DNA of 64,000 nucleotides from Clostridium saccharobutylicum DSM 13864 (GTDB taxonomy: Bacteria; Bacillota; Clostridia; Clostridiales; Clostridiaceae). Position numbers and translations under genes: made by a program. The stretch is taken from contig NC_022571.1 of assembly GCF_000473995.1 (NCBI RefSeq), positions 4,930,001 to 4,994,000 of the forward strand, in the 5' to 3' direction. Of this stretch, positions 17,561 through 27,113 are shown in pieces. Below the pieces are notes generated by a model, which saw nothing but the letters and a program-made list of their open reading frames with translations, was not told the DNA's origin and searched no databases. Each line of letters begins with the position of its first letter. Within the stretch, counting starts at the first letter, position 1.

Positions 17561-18567
17561 TACTTTATCCTCCTTATAGGTGATTCAACTTTTGGCGCAT
17601 CCTCATGGCATAACCAACATGCAACTTTATGTTTTTCTCCTGCTTCAAATTGTGGTGGCTGCTTTTGAATACAAATTTTCATTGCATAATCACATCTAGC
17701 TGCAAATGGACATCCAACTGGTGGATTTAACAAATCTGGTGGTTGTCCTTGAATTGGAATAAGTTTTTCTTTAGCATCATCCTTAGGATTTGGAACACTT
17801 CTTAAAAGCCCCCATGTATAAGGATGTTTTCCTCTATAGAATATATCCTCACTAGTTCCTGTCTCTACTATTGTTCCGCCGTACATTACATTTATTCTAG
17901 TGCAAACATCTGCAACAACACCTAAATCATGAGTTATTAATATTATTGATGTATTAAACTTCTTTTTTAACTCTTTCATTAAATCTAAAATTTGAGCTTG
18001 AATTGTAACATCTAGTGCTGTTGTTGGTTCATCAGCTATAATAAGTTTCGGTGCACAAATTAAGCTCATAGCTATCATTGCTCTTTGTCTCATACCTCCT
18101 GAAAATTCATGTGGGTATTGATTCATTCTTTTTTCAGGGCTTGGTATTCCAACCAATCCAAGCATCTTTATAGCTTCTCTTTTGGCTTCAGCTCTACTAA
18201 TTTTTTTATGCTTTAATAATGGCTCCATTAATTGATTTCCTATTGTATAAACTGGATTTAATGATGTCATTGGATCTTGAAATATCATTCCTATATCATT
18301 ACCTCTTATAGATTCCATTTCAATTTCTTTAACATTCGAAATATCTCTACCATTAAAATATATTTCTCCATCAACAATTTTTCCATTGCCATCCAATAAC
18401 CTCATAATTGACATCATAGTAACACTTTTACCACAACCTGATTCGCCAACTATTCCTAATGCTTCTCCTTTTTCTAAATAAAAAGATACCCCTCTTACTG
18501 CATGCACTTCACCAGCACTAGTTTTAAAGGAAGTTTGTAAATTTTTTATATCTAATAACTTTTCCAT
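17560..18567 (-). CDS. oppD: Oligopeptide ABC transporter ATPase OppD
   Basis: 335-residue ABC ATPase paired with OppF. Walker A GESGCGKSVTMMSIM, signature EFSGGMRQRAMIAMSL, Walker B LIIADEPTTALDVTIQ and the switch His in LITHDLGVV are present. The C-terminal CPFAARCDYAMKIC cluster is the Opp/Dpp-type tail. ATG 18567 follows the oppC stop by 15 bases. It hydrolyses ATP to drive peptide import through OppBC. Confidence 0.94.
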   Translation of the reverse strand: MEKLLDIKNLQTSFKTSAGEVHAVRGVSFYLEKGEALGIVGESGCGKSVTMMSIMRLLDGNGKIVDGEIYFNGRDISNVKEIEMESIRGNDIGMIFQDPMTSLNPVYTIGNQLMEPLLKHKKISRAEAKREAIKMLGLVGIPSPEKRMNQYPHEFSGGMRQRAMIAMSLICAPKLIIADEPTTALDVTIQAQILDLMKELKKKFNTSIILITHDLGVVADVCTRINVMYGGTIVETGTSEDIFYRGKHPYTWGLLRSVPNPKDDAKEKLIPIQGQPPDLLNPPVGCPFAARCDYAMKICIQKQPPQFEAGEKHKVACWLCHEDAPKVESPIRRIK

Positions 18568-18582
18568 TACTTTCCCACGCTC

Positions 18583-19527
18583 CTATCTCTTGTTCTTAGG
18601 ATCTAATGCTTGACTTAATCCATCACCAAAAAGATTAAATGATAATATAATTATGCAAATCATTACCGATGGGAAAACTAATTGATATGGATATGTATAG
18701 ATGCCAGCCATAGCTTCATTTGCTAATGTCCCAAGAGACGCTCTTGGAGCTGCAATTCCAAGACCAATGAAACTTAGAAATGCTTCAGTAAATACAGCTT
18801 CTGGAATCAGTAAGGTTAGCGTTACCATTATTGATCCTATACAATTAGGAATTAAATGTCTTATTAAAATTCTACCGTTTGATGCACCTAATGATTTGGA
18901 AGCAAGAACAAATTCTTGTTGTTTTAATTGAAGTACATCACCTCTTACTATTCTAGCCATCCCAATCCAATATGATATAGAAAGTCCCAATACAATTGTT
19001 AAAAGACCGCTCCCAGAAGCTCCCGGCTTGTTTAAAATAGCCATGAATATTATCACATAAATTGTTAATGGTATTGAATATAATATATCCACTATTCTCA
19101 TCAATATATTATCAACAGTTCCACCAAAAAATCCTGCTATTCCACCATATAATACACCTATAACTAAATTTATAAATGCTGCAAGTACTGCGATAAGCAA
19201 TGAATATCTTGCTCCATAAAAGTTTCTAACAAACAAATCTCTCCCAAGATTATCTGTTCCAAACCAATGCTCTGCTGAGGGTTTTAAATAAGTTGCTGAT
19301 AAATCATTTGCTGCATAATCATACTTCGATAGCATTGGGACAAAAATAGCTGCTACAATAATAGCTGATATTACTACAAGTGATATTATTGCAAATTTAT
19401 CTCTTTTTAATCTCATCCAAGCATCTTTCCAATATCCAATACTAGGTCGAACTACTGCTTTAATCTTTTTCTCCTCTTCGCTTAGAGGCGTAAACAAATC
19501 ATTTTCAATTTTTAATTTAGTTTCCAT
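18583..19527 (-). CDS. oppC: Oligopeptide ABC transporter permease OppC
   Basis: 314-residue inner-membrane permease with an N-terminal cytoplasmic segment, one early TM helix (about 45-70), the OppC_N region ending WFGTDNLGRDLFVR and a C-terminal BPD transport domain. The EAA-type coupling loop ASKSLGASNGRILIRHLIPN is clear. It heterodimerises with OppB. It starts 12 bases after the oppB stop with a GGGGGA RBS. Confidence 0.94.
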   Translation of the reverse strand: METKLKIENDLFTPLSEEEKKIKAVVRPSIGYWKDAWMRLKRDKFAIISLVVISAIIVAAIFVPMLSKYDYAANDLSATYLKPSAEHWFGTDNLGRDLFVRNFYGARYSLLIAVLAAFINLVIGVLYGGIAGFFGGTVDNILMRIVDILYSIPLTIYVIIFMAILNKPGASGSGLLTIVLGLSISYWIGMARIVRGDVLQLKQQEFVLASKSLGASNGRILIRHLIPNCIGSIMVTLTLLIPEAVFTEAFLSFIGLGIAAPRASLGTLANEAMAGIYTYPYQLVFPSVMICIIILSFNLFGDGLSQALDPKNKR

Positions 19528-19539
19528 CTTACTATCCCC

Positions 19540-20466
19540 CTAAACTTCTGCATCTTGCAATTTTATTCTTGGGTCAATTACTACGTATAATATATCCACC
19601 ATAAAAGCAAAACCTATTAACAATGTGCAATAAAATGCAGTTACTCCCAATAAAGTAGTATAATCTCTGTTTGTAACTGATTGTACAAATTCATTTCCAA
19701 GCCCTGGAATAGCAAAAATTTTTTCTGTTACAAAACTTCCTGTTAATATCGTAGCTACCAATGGTCCAACATATGTAACTATTGGAATCAATGAATTTCT
19801 TAATGCATGTTTAAATATAACTGTAGTTCTACTTAAACCTTTTGCTTTTGCAGTTCTTATATAATCTGATTTTAATATATCTATTAGTTTACTTCTTGTA
19901 AGTCTTGAAATGAATGAAAATGGTACTGCTGCTAAAGCTATACTTGGCATTATCAAGTTCTTCCAATCATTAAATCCTGTTGCAGGTAATATAGAAAATT
20001 GAACAGCTAGTACATAAATTAAAACAGCTCCTATTACAAAACTTGGTATAGTGCTACTTAAGGTTGCAATAAATACTATTAATTTATCTGGCCACTTTCC
20101 ATTTTTAAGTGCAGCAAGAGTTCCCAAAACTATGCCTCCTACTATTGCTATAGCAACCGCTACCATACCAATTTCTGCAGATGCCGGAAATGATTTTGAT
20201 ATAGTATCTGATACCTTTCTTCCATTGAAAACCATTGACTCACCAAAATCACCTTTAACCAAATTTTTCATATACATGGCATATTGCTCCGCTAAAGGTT
20301 TGTCCATTCCATACTTAGCTTCAATATTAGCTTTAACTTGCGGTGTTAACTTTTCACCATCAAATGGACCTCCTGGCATAAGCCTCATTAGAAAAAATGT
20401 AATTGTTATTACAATCCATATTGTGAATAAACTTGTAATTAATCTTTTTCCAATATATTTTAACAT
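19540..20466 (-). CDS. oppB: Oligopeptide ABC transporter permease OppB
   Basis: 308-residue permease and first gene of oppBCDFA. TM1 (about 8-30; ITSLFTIWIVITITFFLMRL) precedes the conserved MPGGPFDGEKLTP, and the coupling loop is AKAKGLSRTTVIFKHALRNS. GTFVTEKIFAIPGLG-like residues near the end are typical of OppB. A probable attenuator lies in its leader at 20561-20603. Confidence 0.94.
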   Translation of the reverse strand: MLKYIGKRLITSLFTIWIVITITFFLMRLMPGGPFDGEKLTPQVKANIEAKYGMDKPLAEQYAMYMKNLVKGDFGESMVFNGRKVSDTISKSFPASAEIGMVAVAIAIVGGIVLGTLAALKNGKWPDKLIVFIATLSSTIPSFVIGAVLIYVLAVQFSILPATGFNDWKNLIMPSIALAAVPFSFISRLTRSKLIDILKSDYIRTAKAKGLSRTTVIFKHALRNSLIPIVTYVGPLVATILTGSFVTEKIFAIPGLGNEFVQSVTNRDYTTLLGVTAFYCTLLIGFAFMVDILYVVIDPRIKLQDAEV

Positions 20467-20560
20467 CTATTCATCTCCTCATCTTAAATTTTATATATTA
20501 AGTTATATTTATTCAATTTTGGTTATATTTATTCACTTTAGTTTTATTAATTCAAAATAT

Positions 20561-20603
20561 AAAAAAAGTCATTAAACTTTTTATTTCTATAGTTTAATAA
20601 CCA
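20561..20603 (-). terminator. Terminator-like hairpin in the oppB leader
   Basis: On the minus strand GTTATTAAACT pairs with AGTTTAATGAC (one mismatch), followed by seven T. It lies about 95 bases upstream of oppB and faces into it, so it may attenuate opp transcription or stop read-through from upstream. Confidence 0.55.
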
Positions 20604-20814
20604 CATTGTTATTTTGCTATTAAAATTTTAATTTTTTCTAAACAATCTTAAAAAATTATCAGTGCTTCATTTACAATAATATTATTATTTTTAACGCCAT
20701 TTGTCAATATTTACTTTAAATTCTTCTTTATTACTTATATTTAAAAATATACCATTCAATGCTTATTATTTTCAATAATAATTGTATGCACTTTTTTAAT
20801 AAAAATATAATTAA

Positions 20815-20900
20815 ACACAAGAAACCCTGCTTTGCAGACTGTGAGTTTGTCTACTTCTAAAAGTTATCCACAGATTTGACTGCATTATAATTTCCTAAAG
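20815..20900. repeat. Second repeat family, copy 1 (~88 bp)
   Basis: It shares long identical blocks with 57728-57818: CTGCTTTGCAGACTGTGAGT, CTTCTAAAAGTTAT, TTTGACTGCATTATAATTT. It contains a small hairpin CTGCTTTGCAG and, in this copy, TTATCCACA. In both copies a hairpin terminator for minus-strand transcription lies directly to the right. Confidence 0.8.
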
Positions 20901-20904
20901 AATC

Positions 20905-20950
20905 AAAAAACTCCCCCATTAATATTTTTATAAAAATATTAATGGGGGAG
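20905..20950 (-). terminator. Terminator after the Cys-rich gene
   Basis: CTCCCCCATTAATATTTTTA is the left half of a perfect 40-base palindrome (20911-20950). Six T follow on the minus strand. It lies 54 bases after the stop at 21004. Confidence 0.88.
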
Positions 20951-21003
20951 CTTCTATACATTTCTTTATTGAATTATATTAATAATACTATTATCTATAT
21001 ATT

Positions 21004-21180
21004 TTAGTACTCTTCATCGAAAAATAGTACAGATTCCGTTTCTCTGCAATATTTTACACACATACATTGAGCTAATTTTCTAGGACACTTATAACATAAA
21101 CAAGTTAAATCTTTTCCATCACACTTCCCTTTTTTTAATTCTGTACAATCACTACAATTTACTCCATTACCTGCTGGCAT
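21004..21180 (-). CDS. Small cysteine-rich protein, unknown function
   Basis: From ATG 21180 the product is a 58-residue protein starting MPAGNGVNCSDC with nine cysteines, several as CxC or CxxC-like groups (CLCYKC, CMCVKYC); it may bind metal. AAAGGAG lies 13 bases upstream, slightly far. The frame stays open to an ATG at 21246, but those 22 extra residues are encoded by the palindromic repeat at 21205-21366 and are hydrophobic and unrelated, so they are probably not native. It has its own strong terminator. I do not recognise a family. Confidence 0.65.
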   Translation of the reverse strand: MPAGNGVNCSDCTELKKGKCDGKDLTCLCYKCPRKLAQCMCVKYCRETESVLFFDEEY

Positions 21181-21204
21181 ATCAACTTCACAACTCCTTT
21201 GCTT

Positions 21205-21366
21205 TAGGCACATGAAAACAAATAATAGACCAAAGATGCGACGCATATTTAGTGTCAGGCAAGAAAGTAAAATCAGCTCATAGTAAGCTCATTAGTTGAT
21301 TTTACTGAAGCAGTATGACGCAAAATAGGTAAGCATACTGGTCCATTATTTTTTTGATTGTGCCTT
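21205..21366 (-). repeat. Copy D of the palindromic repeat (162 bp)
   Basis: TAGGCACATGAAAACAAATA opens it and GTCCATTATTTTTTTGATTG followed by TGCCTTA closes it. The inner dyad AAAATCAGCTCATAG...TTAGTTGATTTTA is clear. It abuts the 5' end of the Cys-rich gene. Confidence 0.9.
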
Positions 21367-21501
21367 ACATATACTACAATTAATACTAACTAAAAACTAG
21401 TAAATGTCAATTAAAGTTTTACATAATAAGTTGATTATAGTTTATATAGATATTCTATCTGCAAAAAATTAACTCAAATTTATATAAAAACTTAAACTCC
21501 A

Positions 21502-23559
21502 TTACCAAATAGCTACTCTATCCTTAGGTTTAACATACATACCATCATTTTGAGTAATTCCATATGTTTCATAGAACTTTTCAAATTGCTGTAATACTGC
21601 ATTTACTCTAAATTTATTAGGTGAATGAGCATCTACATTTAGACAGTACTCTTCATATTCCTTTGTAACTACTTGACGCCATGTAGTTGCATAACTTTCA
21701 AAAAATGCCTTATAATCAGGATTTTTCATTGTTCCTAGTATATCTAACATACAAGCCATGCCACCCATATCAGCAATATTTTCACCAACTGTAAGTGCTC
21801 CATTGATATTTTTTCCTGGTAATGCTTCTATTTTACTATAAAAATCCTTCACTTTTTGAGTTTTATCTTCAAATTCTTTGTAATCATCTGCTGTCCACCA
21901 ATTTTTAAAATTGCCATCTGCATCATATTTTGCTCCATTGTTATCAAAAGCATGACTAATTTCATGACCAATAACAGCACCAATTCCACCTAAATTTACT
22001 TCTCTACTTGCATTAGGATCATAAAAATGACCTTGAATTATTCCTCCTGGAATCATAATTGAGTTATTTGTTGCATTATAAAAAGCATTAACTGTTTGAG
22101 GTTGGAAAAAGTCATTCTTTTTGTCTACTTGCTTATTTAATCTACTAAACATCTCGTTTCTTGAAAAATTGTAAATTGTCATGGCATTCTCATAAAGTGA
22201 TCCACCATCTTTATAAGATTTAATGTCTACATTGGAATAATCAATCCAATTTTCCGGATAACCAATTTTAACATCTAACTTTTCTAATTTTTCAATAGCA
22301 TTTTTCTTAGTTTCACTACTCATCCAGTTAAGATTATTTATTCTACTTTTATATGTTTCTATAACTTCATTAGTTATATTTTCTACATCATCTTTAGTCT
22401 TTTGTGATACATATTTATCTGCATAGATTCTTCCAAGTCCCATTCCCATTAATCCATTTACCATACTAACAGCTTCTTCTTCTTTAGGACGTGATCCTAC
22501 TATACCTGCTGCCTTATTATTAAACTCTGTGCCTACCTTTTCAAAATCTTCACTTAAAAATTCAGACGCATTTGATAAATTTAATATTTCAAGATAATTT
22601 TTTATAAGTGGAACATTTTCATTAGTATATAAATTATTAAATGCTTCTAACCATTTAGGTTCCTCTAAAATAATTTTATTTGCTTTTTCTATTCCTAATG
22701 ATGCCATAACAGATGTTAAATCTAAATTTGGTGCCAAAGCATTTAACTCATCCAATGTGTATACATTATAAATTGATTGTTGTATATTTGAATCTGCAAG
22801 TTCTTCTTTGTGCCCAGTCATAGATTTTGCAATCATTCCTTCAAATTTAAACATATCATTTACTTTACTTTGTGCTTCTTCTTGCGTATATCCATCTAAC
22901 ATTAGAATTTTATTATAATATTCTTGTATTAACGCCTTAGTTTTTGCTGTACTTTCTGTTGGATTATTATACTCATCTGAATTACCTAAACTAATCGTTG
23001 TAGGTTCTATATATAACACATTCATTGTAGCATCTTTTGCATCGCTACCTACAGTAAAATTTATTGTTGAATTTAATATTTCCTTGTTGCTCCATAAATT
23101 TGTTATATCTTGTATTGTTTTTATATTCTTAATTTTATCTAAATTCTTCTGAACAGGTTTTATTCCCTCTTTATCTCTATCTTCTGTATCTAAAGTATTA
23201 TTATATATATTTATTATTTTCTTTTGATCAGTATTTTCGCCATATTGATTTTGCTTTTCTAATAACTCATTAATTATATCCCTTTTTTGCTTCATTACCA
23301 TATCACTAACTTCCTGAAACACTGAAGCTTGATCTTTACCTTGTTCTATTTTTGTAGTACTGAGCCATTCATTATTAATTGCACCATAAAAATCATCTTG
23401 TAATCTTAATCCTATCTTATTATTTTTTGTTATAGACTCTGTTGCCATTTGATCTGACAATTGCTCTGCTGCAAATACTTTATGATATGATATTGGACTC
23501 ATCATTAATGTGATTATTAATGCTGTCGCCATAGCTACTATTTTTTTTGCTTTTTTCAC
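21502..23559 (-). CDS. Secreted M13-family (neprilysin/PepO-like) zinc endopeptidase
   Basis: 685-residue metallopeptidase. The N-terminal signal peptide (about 1-31, KKAKKIVAMATALIITLMMS, then AFA-type VFAAEQ) indicates export. The M13 N-terminal domain starts at DDFYGAINNEWLS. The zinc site HEISH is at about 533 in VIGHEISHAFDNNGAKYD; the third ligand is in GENIADMGGM (about 590-600). NAFYNATNNSIMIPGGI is the family substrate-binding motif. The C terminus VKPKDRVAIW matches the conserved M13 ending. It probably degrades extracellular peptides and could feed the OppBCDFA importer nearby. GTG/ATG start region with GGGGGA upstream. Confidence 0.92.
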   Translation of the reverse strand: MKKAKKIVAMATALIITLMMSPISYHKVFAAEQLSDQMATESITKNNKIGLRLQDDFYGAINNEWLSTTKIEQGKDQASVFQEVSDMVMKQKRDIINELLEKQNQYGENTDQKKIINIYNNTLDTEDRDKEGIKPVQKNLDKIKNIKTIQDITNLWSNKEILNSTINFTVGSDAKDATMNVLYIEPTTISLGNSDEYNNPTESTAKTKALIQEYYNKILMLDGYTQEEAQSKVNDMFKFEGMIAKSMTGHKEELADSNIQQSIYNVYTLDELNALAPNLDLTSVMASLGIEKANKIILEEPKWLEAFNNLYTNENVPLIKNYLEILNLSNASEFLSEDFEKVGTEFNNKAAGIVGSRPKEEEAVSMVNGLMGMGLGRIYADKYVSQKTKDDVENITNEVIETYKSRINNLNWMSSETKKNAIEKLEKLDVKIGYPENWIDYSNVDIKSYKDGGSLYENAMTIYNFSRNEMFSRLNKQVDKKNDFFQPQTVNAFYNATNNSIMIPGGIIQGHFYDPNASREVNLGGIGAVIGHEISHAFDNNGAKYDADGNFKNWWTADDYKEFEDKTQKVKDFYSKIEALPGKNINGALTVGENIADMGGMACMLDILGTMKNPDYKAFFESYATTWRQVVTKEYEEYCLNVDAHSPNKFRVNAVLQQFEKFYETYGITQNDGMYVKPKDRVAIW

Positions 23560-23833
23560 TTTTATTTCCCCCTCTAAATTTCAAAATAAATTCTTTATAT
23601 AATTTACCATGTAGGATGATTATATACAATTTTACAATTATTGTATACATAGTGTTTATGTTTTTAACTTCTAAATTTATTTAGTTTTTTATTACCTTTC
23701 ACTATAACTATTTGTTATTTATTTGTTTTTTACGCTTTAAAATTAGATAATTTTTTTTGGAAGTATTTTTCTAATTTAAACTTATCTATTCTCATATAAA
23801 CAACAATCAAAGATTATTATTTATTAGCTTAAA
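23560..23833. other. Intergenic region M13 peptidase / CHAP hydrolase
   Basis: AT-rich; it presumably contains the promoter of the M13 gene (-). No gene, repeat copy or riboswitch is seen. Confidence 0.5.
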
Positions 23834-23880
23834 ACAATAGAAAACCGAAATAAGTTGCATATGTGCATCTTACTTCGGTA
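23834..23880 (-). terminator. Terminator after the CHAP hydrolase gene
   Basis: ACCGAAGTAAGATGCA pairs with TGCAACTTATTTCGGT on the minus strand, followed by TTTTCTATTG. Confidence 0.75.
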
Positions 23881-23917
23881 ATAACGTAATTTTAATTTTC
23901 TATATTAATATCTAATT

Positions 23918-25180
23918 TTAAAAATTCGGTTGATCTATATAAATATATCCTTTTAAATAATCAGTATCATATATTGGTCCATATCTAAAAACATCTCCAT
24001 GCCACATTGATTCTGATATATAAACTTTGTTATTATCAATTTTTTCAACTATGGCAACATGTCCAAAGCCGCCTGAATTAGGCAAATTAGAATTCCATAC
24101 TGCAATTGCACCTACCCTAGGTTCAGAACCATATCGATATTTTCCATGACTTTTATTTGCCTCCCACCATTCATACGCATTGCCTATAAGTCCTGCATCA
24201 GTCGGTTTAACGCCTGTAATTTCCCATGCACGCCCCCACGCATACCATGTACAATTTCCTTTAATAACTCTTCCTCCACTAGTAAACGGTGGCGAAAGTT
24301 TAGCCTTATAAAAAACATTTTCATTAGAATAGTAATGATTGTCATCTAAATCTGGTTGCTTAGTTCTTGCTTCTCCTATATTAATTGAATCCTTTTTTGA
24401 TTGAAAATTATCATTATCTGACTGCTCAGTATAAGCTTGTACTTTATTGAAACTAATCCAATCTGCACTAACCCAACCAATAGTTCCATCAGCGTTTATA
24501 GGTAAAAAACCATTTTTCTCTTTATCTGTAATCATAACTTGACTACCTTTAGGCAAACTTCCTATTATAGATGAAGATACTGAAGCTGATGATCGTATAT
24601 TTAATGAGTCCCCATTTGTACATACATATCCTTTACGCTTTTCATCTGTAGCGCTAGTTGTATCATCAGTTTTTTCATCATTAATATCTTGCTCAAATTC
24701 ATCAGTTTCTACATTTTTTATTGTTTCATTGTCATTTTTCATAACTCCATTGTCTGAAAAAGTATAAATTTTTCCGTCAACTTCAATTGTTCCAGTTTCC
24801 ATTTGTCCATTATGATTCATGAAATACCAATTTCCATTTTCCTGTATCCATCCTGTATTCATAGCCCCACTTTGCTCGAAACGATACCAATGACCACCAA
24901 TATTCTGCCAGCCTGTATTCATTATTCCTTCATCAGATAGGTTGTACCAAATTCCATTAACCTGACGCCAACCTGTACACATTTCTCCATCATCATTGAA
25001 ATAATACCATTTATTATTTATTTCCTTCCAACCCTTGGCTTTTCCGCTCTCCTCTAACCAATTCCATTGATTTTGAGAGTTTTTAGACCAAGCAGCCGAA
25101 ACTGGTACTGAATACATACTTATTATAATTGGAGCAACGATTCCCATTGTTATTATCTGCTTAATATACATCTTTTTCAT
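23918..25180 (-). CDS. Choline-binding/SH3/CHAP-domain cell-wall hydrolase
   Basis: 420-residue secreted protein. Signal peptide about 1-29 (cut near VSAAWS). About 40-155 hold five or six choline-binding-type repeats (GWxxINNKWYYFNDDG, TGWRQVNGIWY, TGWQNIGGHWYRF, TGWIQENGNWYFM). About 190-250 are a bacterial SH3 domain (SLNIRSSASVSSSIIGSLPKG). About 300-418 form a CHAP domain with catalytic Cys about 310 (KGNCTWYAWGRA) and His about 374 (GFGHVAIVE). CHAP domains act as amidases or endopeptidases on peptidoglycan, so it likely works in wall turnover, bound through the aromatic repeats. RBS GGGAGGGA. No holin or phage genes are near. Confidence 0.92.
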   Translation of the reverse strand: MKKMYIKQIITMGIVAPIIISMYSVPVSAAWSKNSQNQWNWLEESGKAKGWKEINNKWYYFNDDGEMCTGWRQVNGIWYNLSDEGIMNTGWQNIGGHWYRFEQSGAMNTGWIQENGNWYFMNHNGQMETGTIEVDGKIYTFSDNGVMKNDNETIKNVETDEFEQDINDEKTDDTTSATDEKRKGYVCTNGDSLNIRSSASVSSSIIGSLPKGSQVMITDKEKNGFLPINADGTIGWVSADWISFNKVQAYTEQSDNDNFQSKKDSINIGEARTKQPDLDDNHYYSNENVFYKAKLSPPFTSGGRVIKGNCTWYAWGRAWEITGVKPTDAGLIGNAYEWWEANKSHGKYRYGSEPRVGAIAVWNSNLPNSGGFGHVAIVEKIDNNKVYISESMWHGDVFRYGPIYDTDYLKGYIYIDQPNF

Positions 25181-25427
25181 CTATTGTTCCCTCCCTTTTA
25201 TACTGTTTATAACCTAATTAATCTACGTTGTTTTGAAATGTGTTAAAGTTAATACTGATTATAATATCGAATGATATATTTTCATCTTTACCCAATCTAT
25301 TCTTAATTTCTATATTAAAATATTAATTCCTCCTCATCCACATTACAATTTAATTATTATATTCAGCTATTATCGTATAAATTTTTCTAGATTGTATAAC
25401 TATTATTTTTATCAAAAAATTTCAATA
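25181..25427. other. Intergenic region upstream of the CHAP hydrolase gene
   Basis: AT-rich, with the presumed promoter of the hydrolase gene (-). No gene or repeat recognised. Confidence 0.45.
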
Positions 25428-25491
25428 CAAAAAGATACCTGCCTGATCTTTTATAGAAAATTCTTATAAAAATCAGACAGGCGTCTTTTTG
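25428..25491 (-). terminator. Bidirectional terminator after bofA
   Basis: AAAAAGATACCTGCCTGAT pairs with ATCAGACAGGCGTCTTTTT (one mismatch). T runs on both strands. It closes the dnaX-to-bofA gene cluster. Confidence 0.85.
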
Positions 25492-25545
25492 GGTTTATAA
25501 GTTCTCAACACATCAACTTCATTTACGTATAATATCACAATTTAA

Positions 25546-25815
25546 TTACAAAAATAATCCTATTATGATTAATACAATAACACCCGGAATTCCAAAAAAT
25601 CCCGCAATTAAAGCTGTAATTGGGTTAATTGCTAATGCAAAATTAACATTTATGCCTATTAAACTAAGATGTGCGATCACAAAATTTGTTAAATATAATA
25701 TTACAACTCCCAATATTCCATTTACAAGTATTTTTATTGGCCATTTTAATAATTTTACTACTAAAAATAGTGCTGCTATTCCAATTAAGCCATATATTAA
25801 ATATTGCCCATTCAT
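25546..25815 (-). CDS. bofA: BofA-like pro-sigma-K processing inhibitor
   Basis: 89-residue membrane protein with two or three hydrophobic segments (YGLIGIAALFLVVKLL; ILVNGILGVVILYLTNFVI; GIPGVIVLIIIGLFL) and the BofA-family stretch LAINPITALIAGFFGIPGV. In Bacillus, BofA holds the SpoIVFB protease inactive in the outer forespore membrane. Its place downstream of recR and yaaL matches Bacillus exactly. In Clostridia the role may differ. RBS GGGGGA before ATG 25815. Confidence 0.9.
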   Translation of the reverse strand: MNGQYLIYGLIGIAALFLVVKLLKWPIKILVNGILGVVILYLTNFVIAHLSLIGINVNFALAINPITALIAGFFGIPGVIVLIIIGLFL

Positions 25816-25836
25816 GTTTTAATGTCCCCCATTTTT

Positions 25837-26115
25837 TTATTCTGCTATTTGTACATTCTTCTCTATTACATAACTATCGTCTACACTTATACCTTTTGCT
25901 TTAGCAATTGATAACAGATAATCATAACGCTTTCTTGCTACATTTTCTGAATAAATAGCTACTTCAATAAGTGCATCATCATTAACATTGTTAAACATAC
26001 TCCGTGCTACATTTATTTCCATTTTTGCAACTTCCATTTCTTCAATGAGCTTTCTATATACAGATAACTCGTCACTCTTATTCGCCAGGTACTCTATTAC
26101 TTTTTTCCTGTTCAT
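25837..26115 (-). CDS. yaaL: YaaL-like DUF2508 protein
   Basis: 92-residue soluble, mostly helical protein. Its position between recR and bofA and its length fit the YaaL/DUF2508 family (KEKIEYL-type start, then about 80 residues of helical pairs with YENVARKRYDYLLS). The function is not known. The ATG at 26115 has GGAGGGA upstream; the stop is 21 bases before the bofA start, so the two are probably co-transcribed. Confidence 0.78.
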   Translation of the reverse strand: MNRKKVIEYLANKSDELSVYRKLIEEMEVAKMEINVARSMFNNVNDDALIEVAIYSENVARKRYDYLLSIAKAKGISVDDSYVIEKNVQIAE

Positions 26116-26304
26116 GCAAATCCCTCCAAAAACTTCTTATTACAATTTTATCCAATTGTATAGAGGAATATACATGTTTTTTCTTTATATAATTTTTAAA
26201 TAAGTTGTAACACATTTATAAGTTATCCATATATTATATGGTATAAGAAGCTTTTCACTCATGTCAAACAAAAACTTCTAACTCCCATCTATGTAACACC
26301 TTTT

Positions 26305-26331
26305 TAAGGAACCCAATTAACTGGGTTCCTT
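26305..26331. other. Perfect hairpin between recR and yaaL
   Basis: AAGGAACCCAATTAACTGGG followed by TTCCTT forms a perfect 26-27-base palindrome 23 bases after the recR stop. The minus strand has no T run after it, so it may be an mRNA-processing or stability hairpin, or a terminator for the opposite strand. Confidence 0.5.
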
Positions 26332-26354
26332 CATTTATTAAATTTTTTACCTAA

Positions 26355-26951
26355 CTAAATTTCTTTTCTTCCTTCTAATGCTTTAGACAATGTAACCTCA
26401 TCTGCATATTCTAAATCTCCTCCAACCGGTATTCCAGCTGCAATTCTAGTCACCTTAATATCTAAAGGTTTAAGTACCTTTGATATATACATTGCCGTTG
26501 CTTCACCTTCTATATTAGGATTAGTTGCTAATATAACTTCTTTTATATCTTCACTCATTCTTGAAACAAGTTCTCTAATTCTAATATCTTGTGGACCTCT
26601 ACCTTGCATTGGAGATATATTTCCATGTAAAACATGATATACTCCATTATATTCTTTAACTTTTTCCATAGTCATGATATCTTTAGGTTGCTCTACAACA
26701 CATATAGTTCCCTTATCCCTATTTGGATTTGAACATAACGGACATGGATCTTTATCTGTAAAATTTCCACATACTGAACAATATTTAATTGTCCCTCTTG
26801 CTTGAACTAATGCATTTGCAAATTCCTTAACTTCATTTTCTGGAAGATTTAAAATATGTAAAGTTAGTCTTTGTGCAGTTTTTTGTCCAACGCTTGGCAA
26901 CTTTGCAAATTCTTCAATTAACTTTTCTATGGCTACAGGATAAAATTCCAT
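26355..26951 (-). CDS. recR: Recombination mediator RecR
   Basis: 198 residues from ATG 26951 ([15 protein letters not shown]), exactly the usual RecR size. HhH region [15 protein letters not shown], four-Cys zinc finger [16 protein letters not shown] (about 55-70) and a Toprim domain ([15 protein letters not shown]...[16 protein letters not shown]). It loads RecA at gaps with RecO/RecF. Frames extending 8 residues upstream run through the GGGAG ribosome site. Gene order dnaX-ebfC-recR is conserved in Firmicutes; here two hairpins and one or two repeat copies separate recR from ebfC. Confidence 0.95.
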   Translation of the reverse strand: MEFYPVAIEKLIEEFAKLPSVGQKTAQRLTLHILNLPENEVKEFANALVQARGTIKYCSVCGNFTDKDPCPLCSNPNRDKGTICVVEQPKDIMTMEKVKEYNGVYHVLHGNISPMQGRGPQDIRIRELVSRMSEDIKEVILATNPNIEGEATAMYISKVLKPLDIKVTRIAAGIPVGGDLEYADEVTLSKALEGRKEI

Positions 26952-27113
26952 CATAACCAAAACATCTCCCTTCATCTTATCAATTTTATGAATCTATAAC
27001 TATTTTTGTAATTTTGACTTATTAAAATTTATAATAAAATTTAGCAATAGGTATATTCAAAAATACTAATATATATTTTATCTTTATTATATGCACCTTA
27101 TAAATTGTTCATT

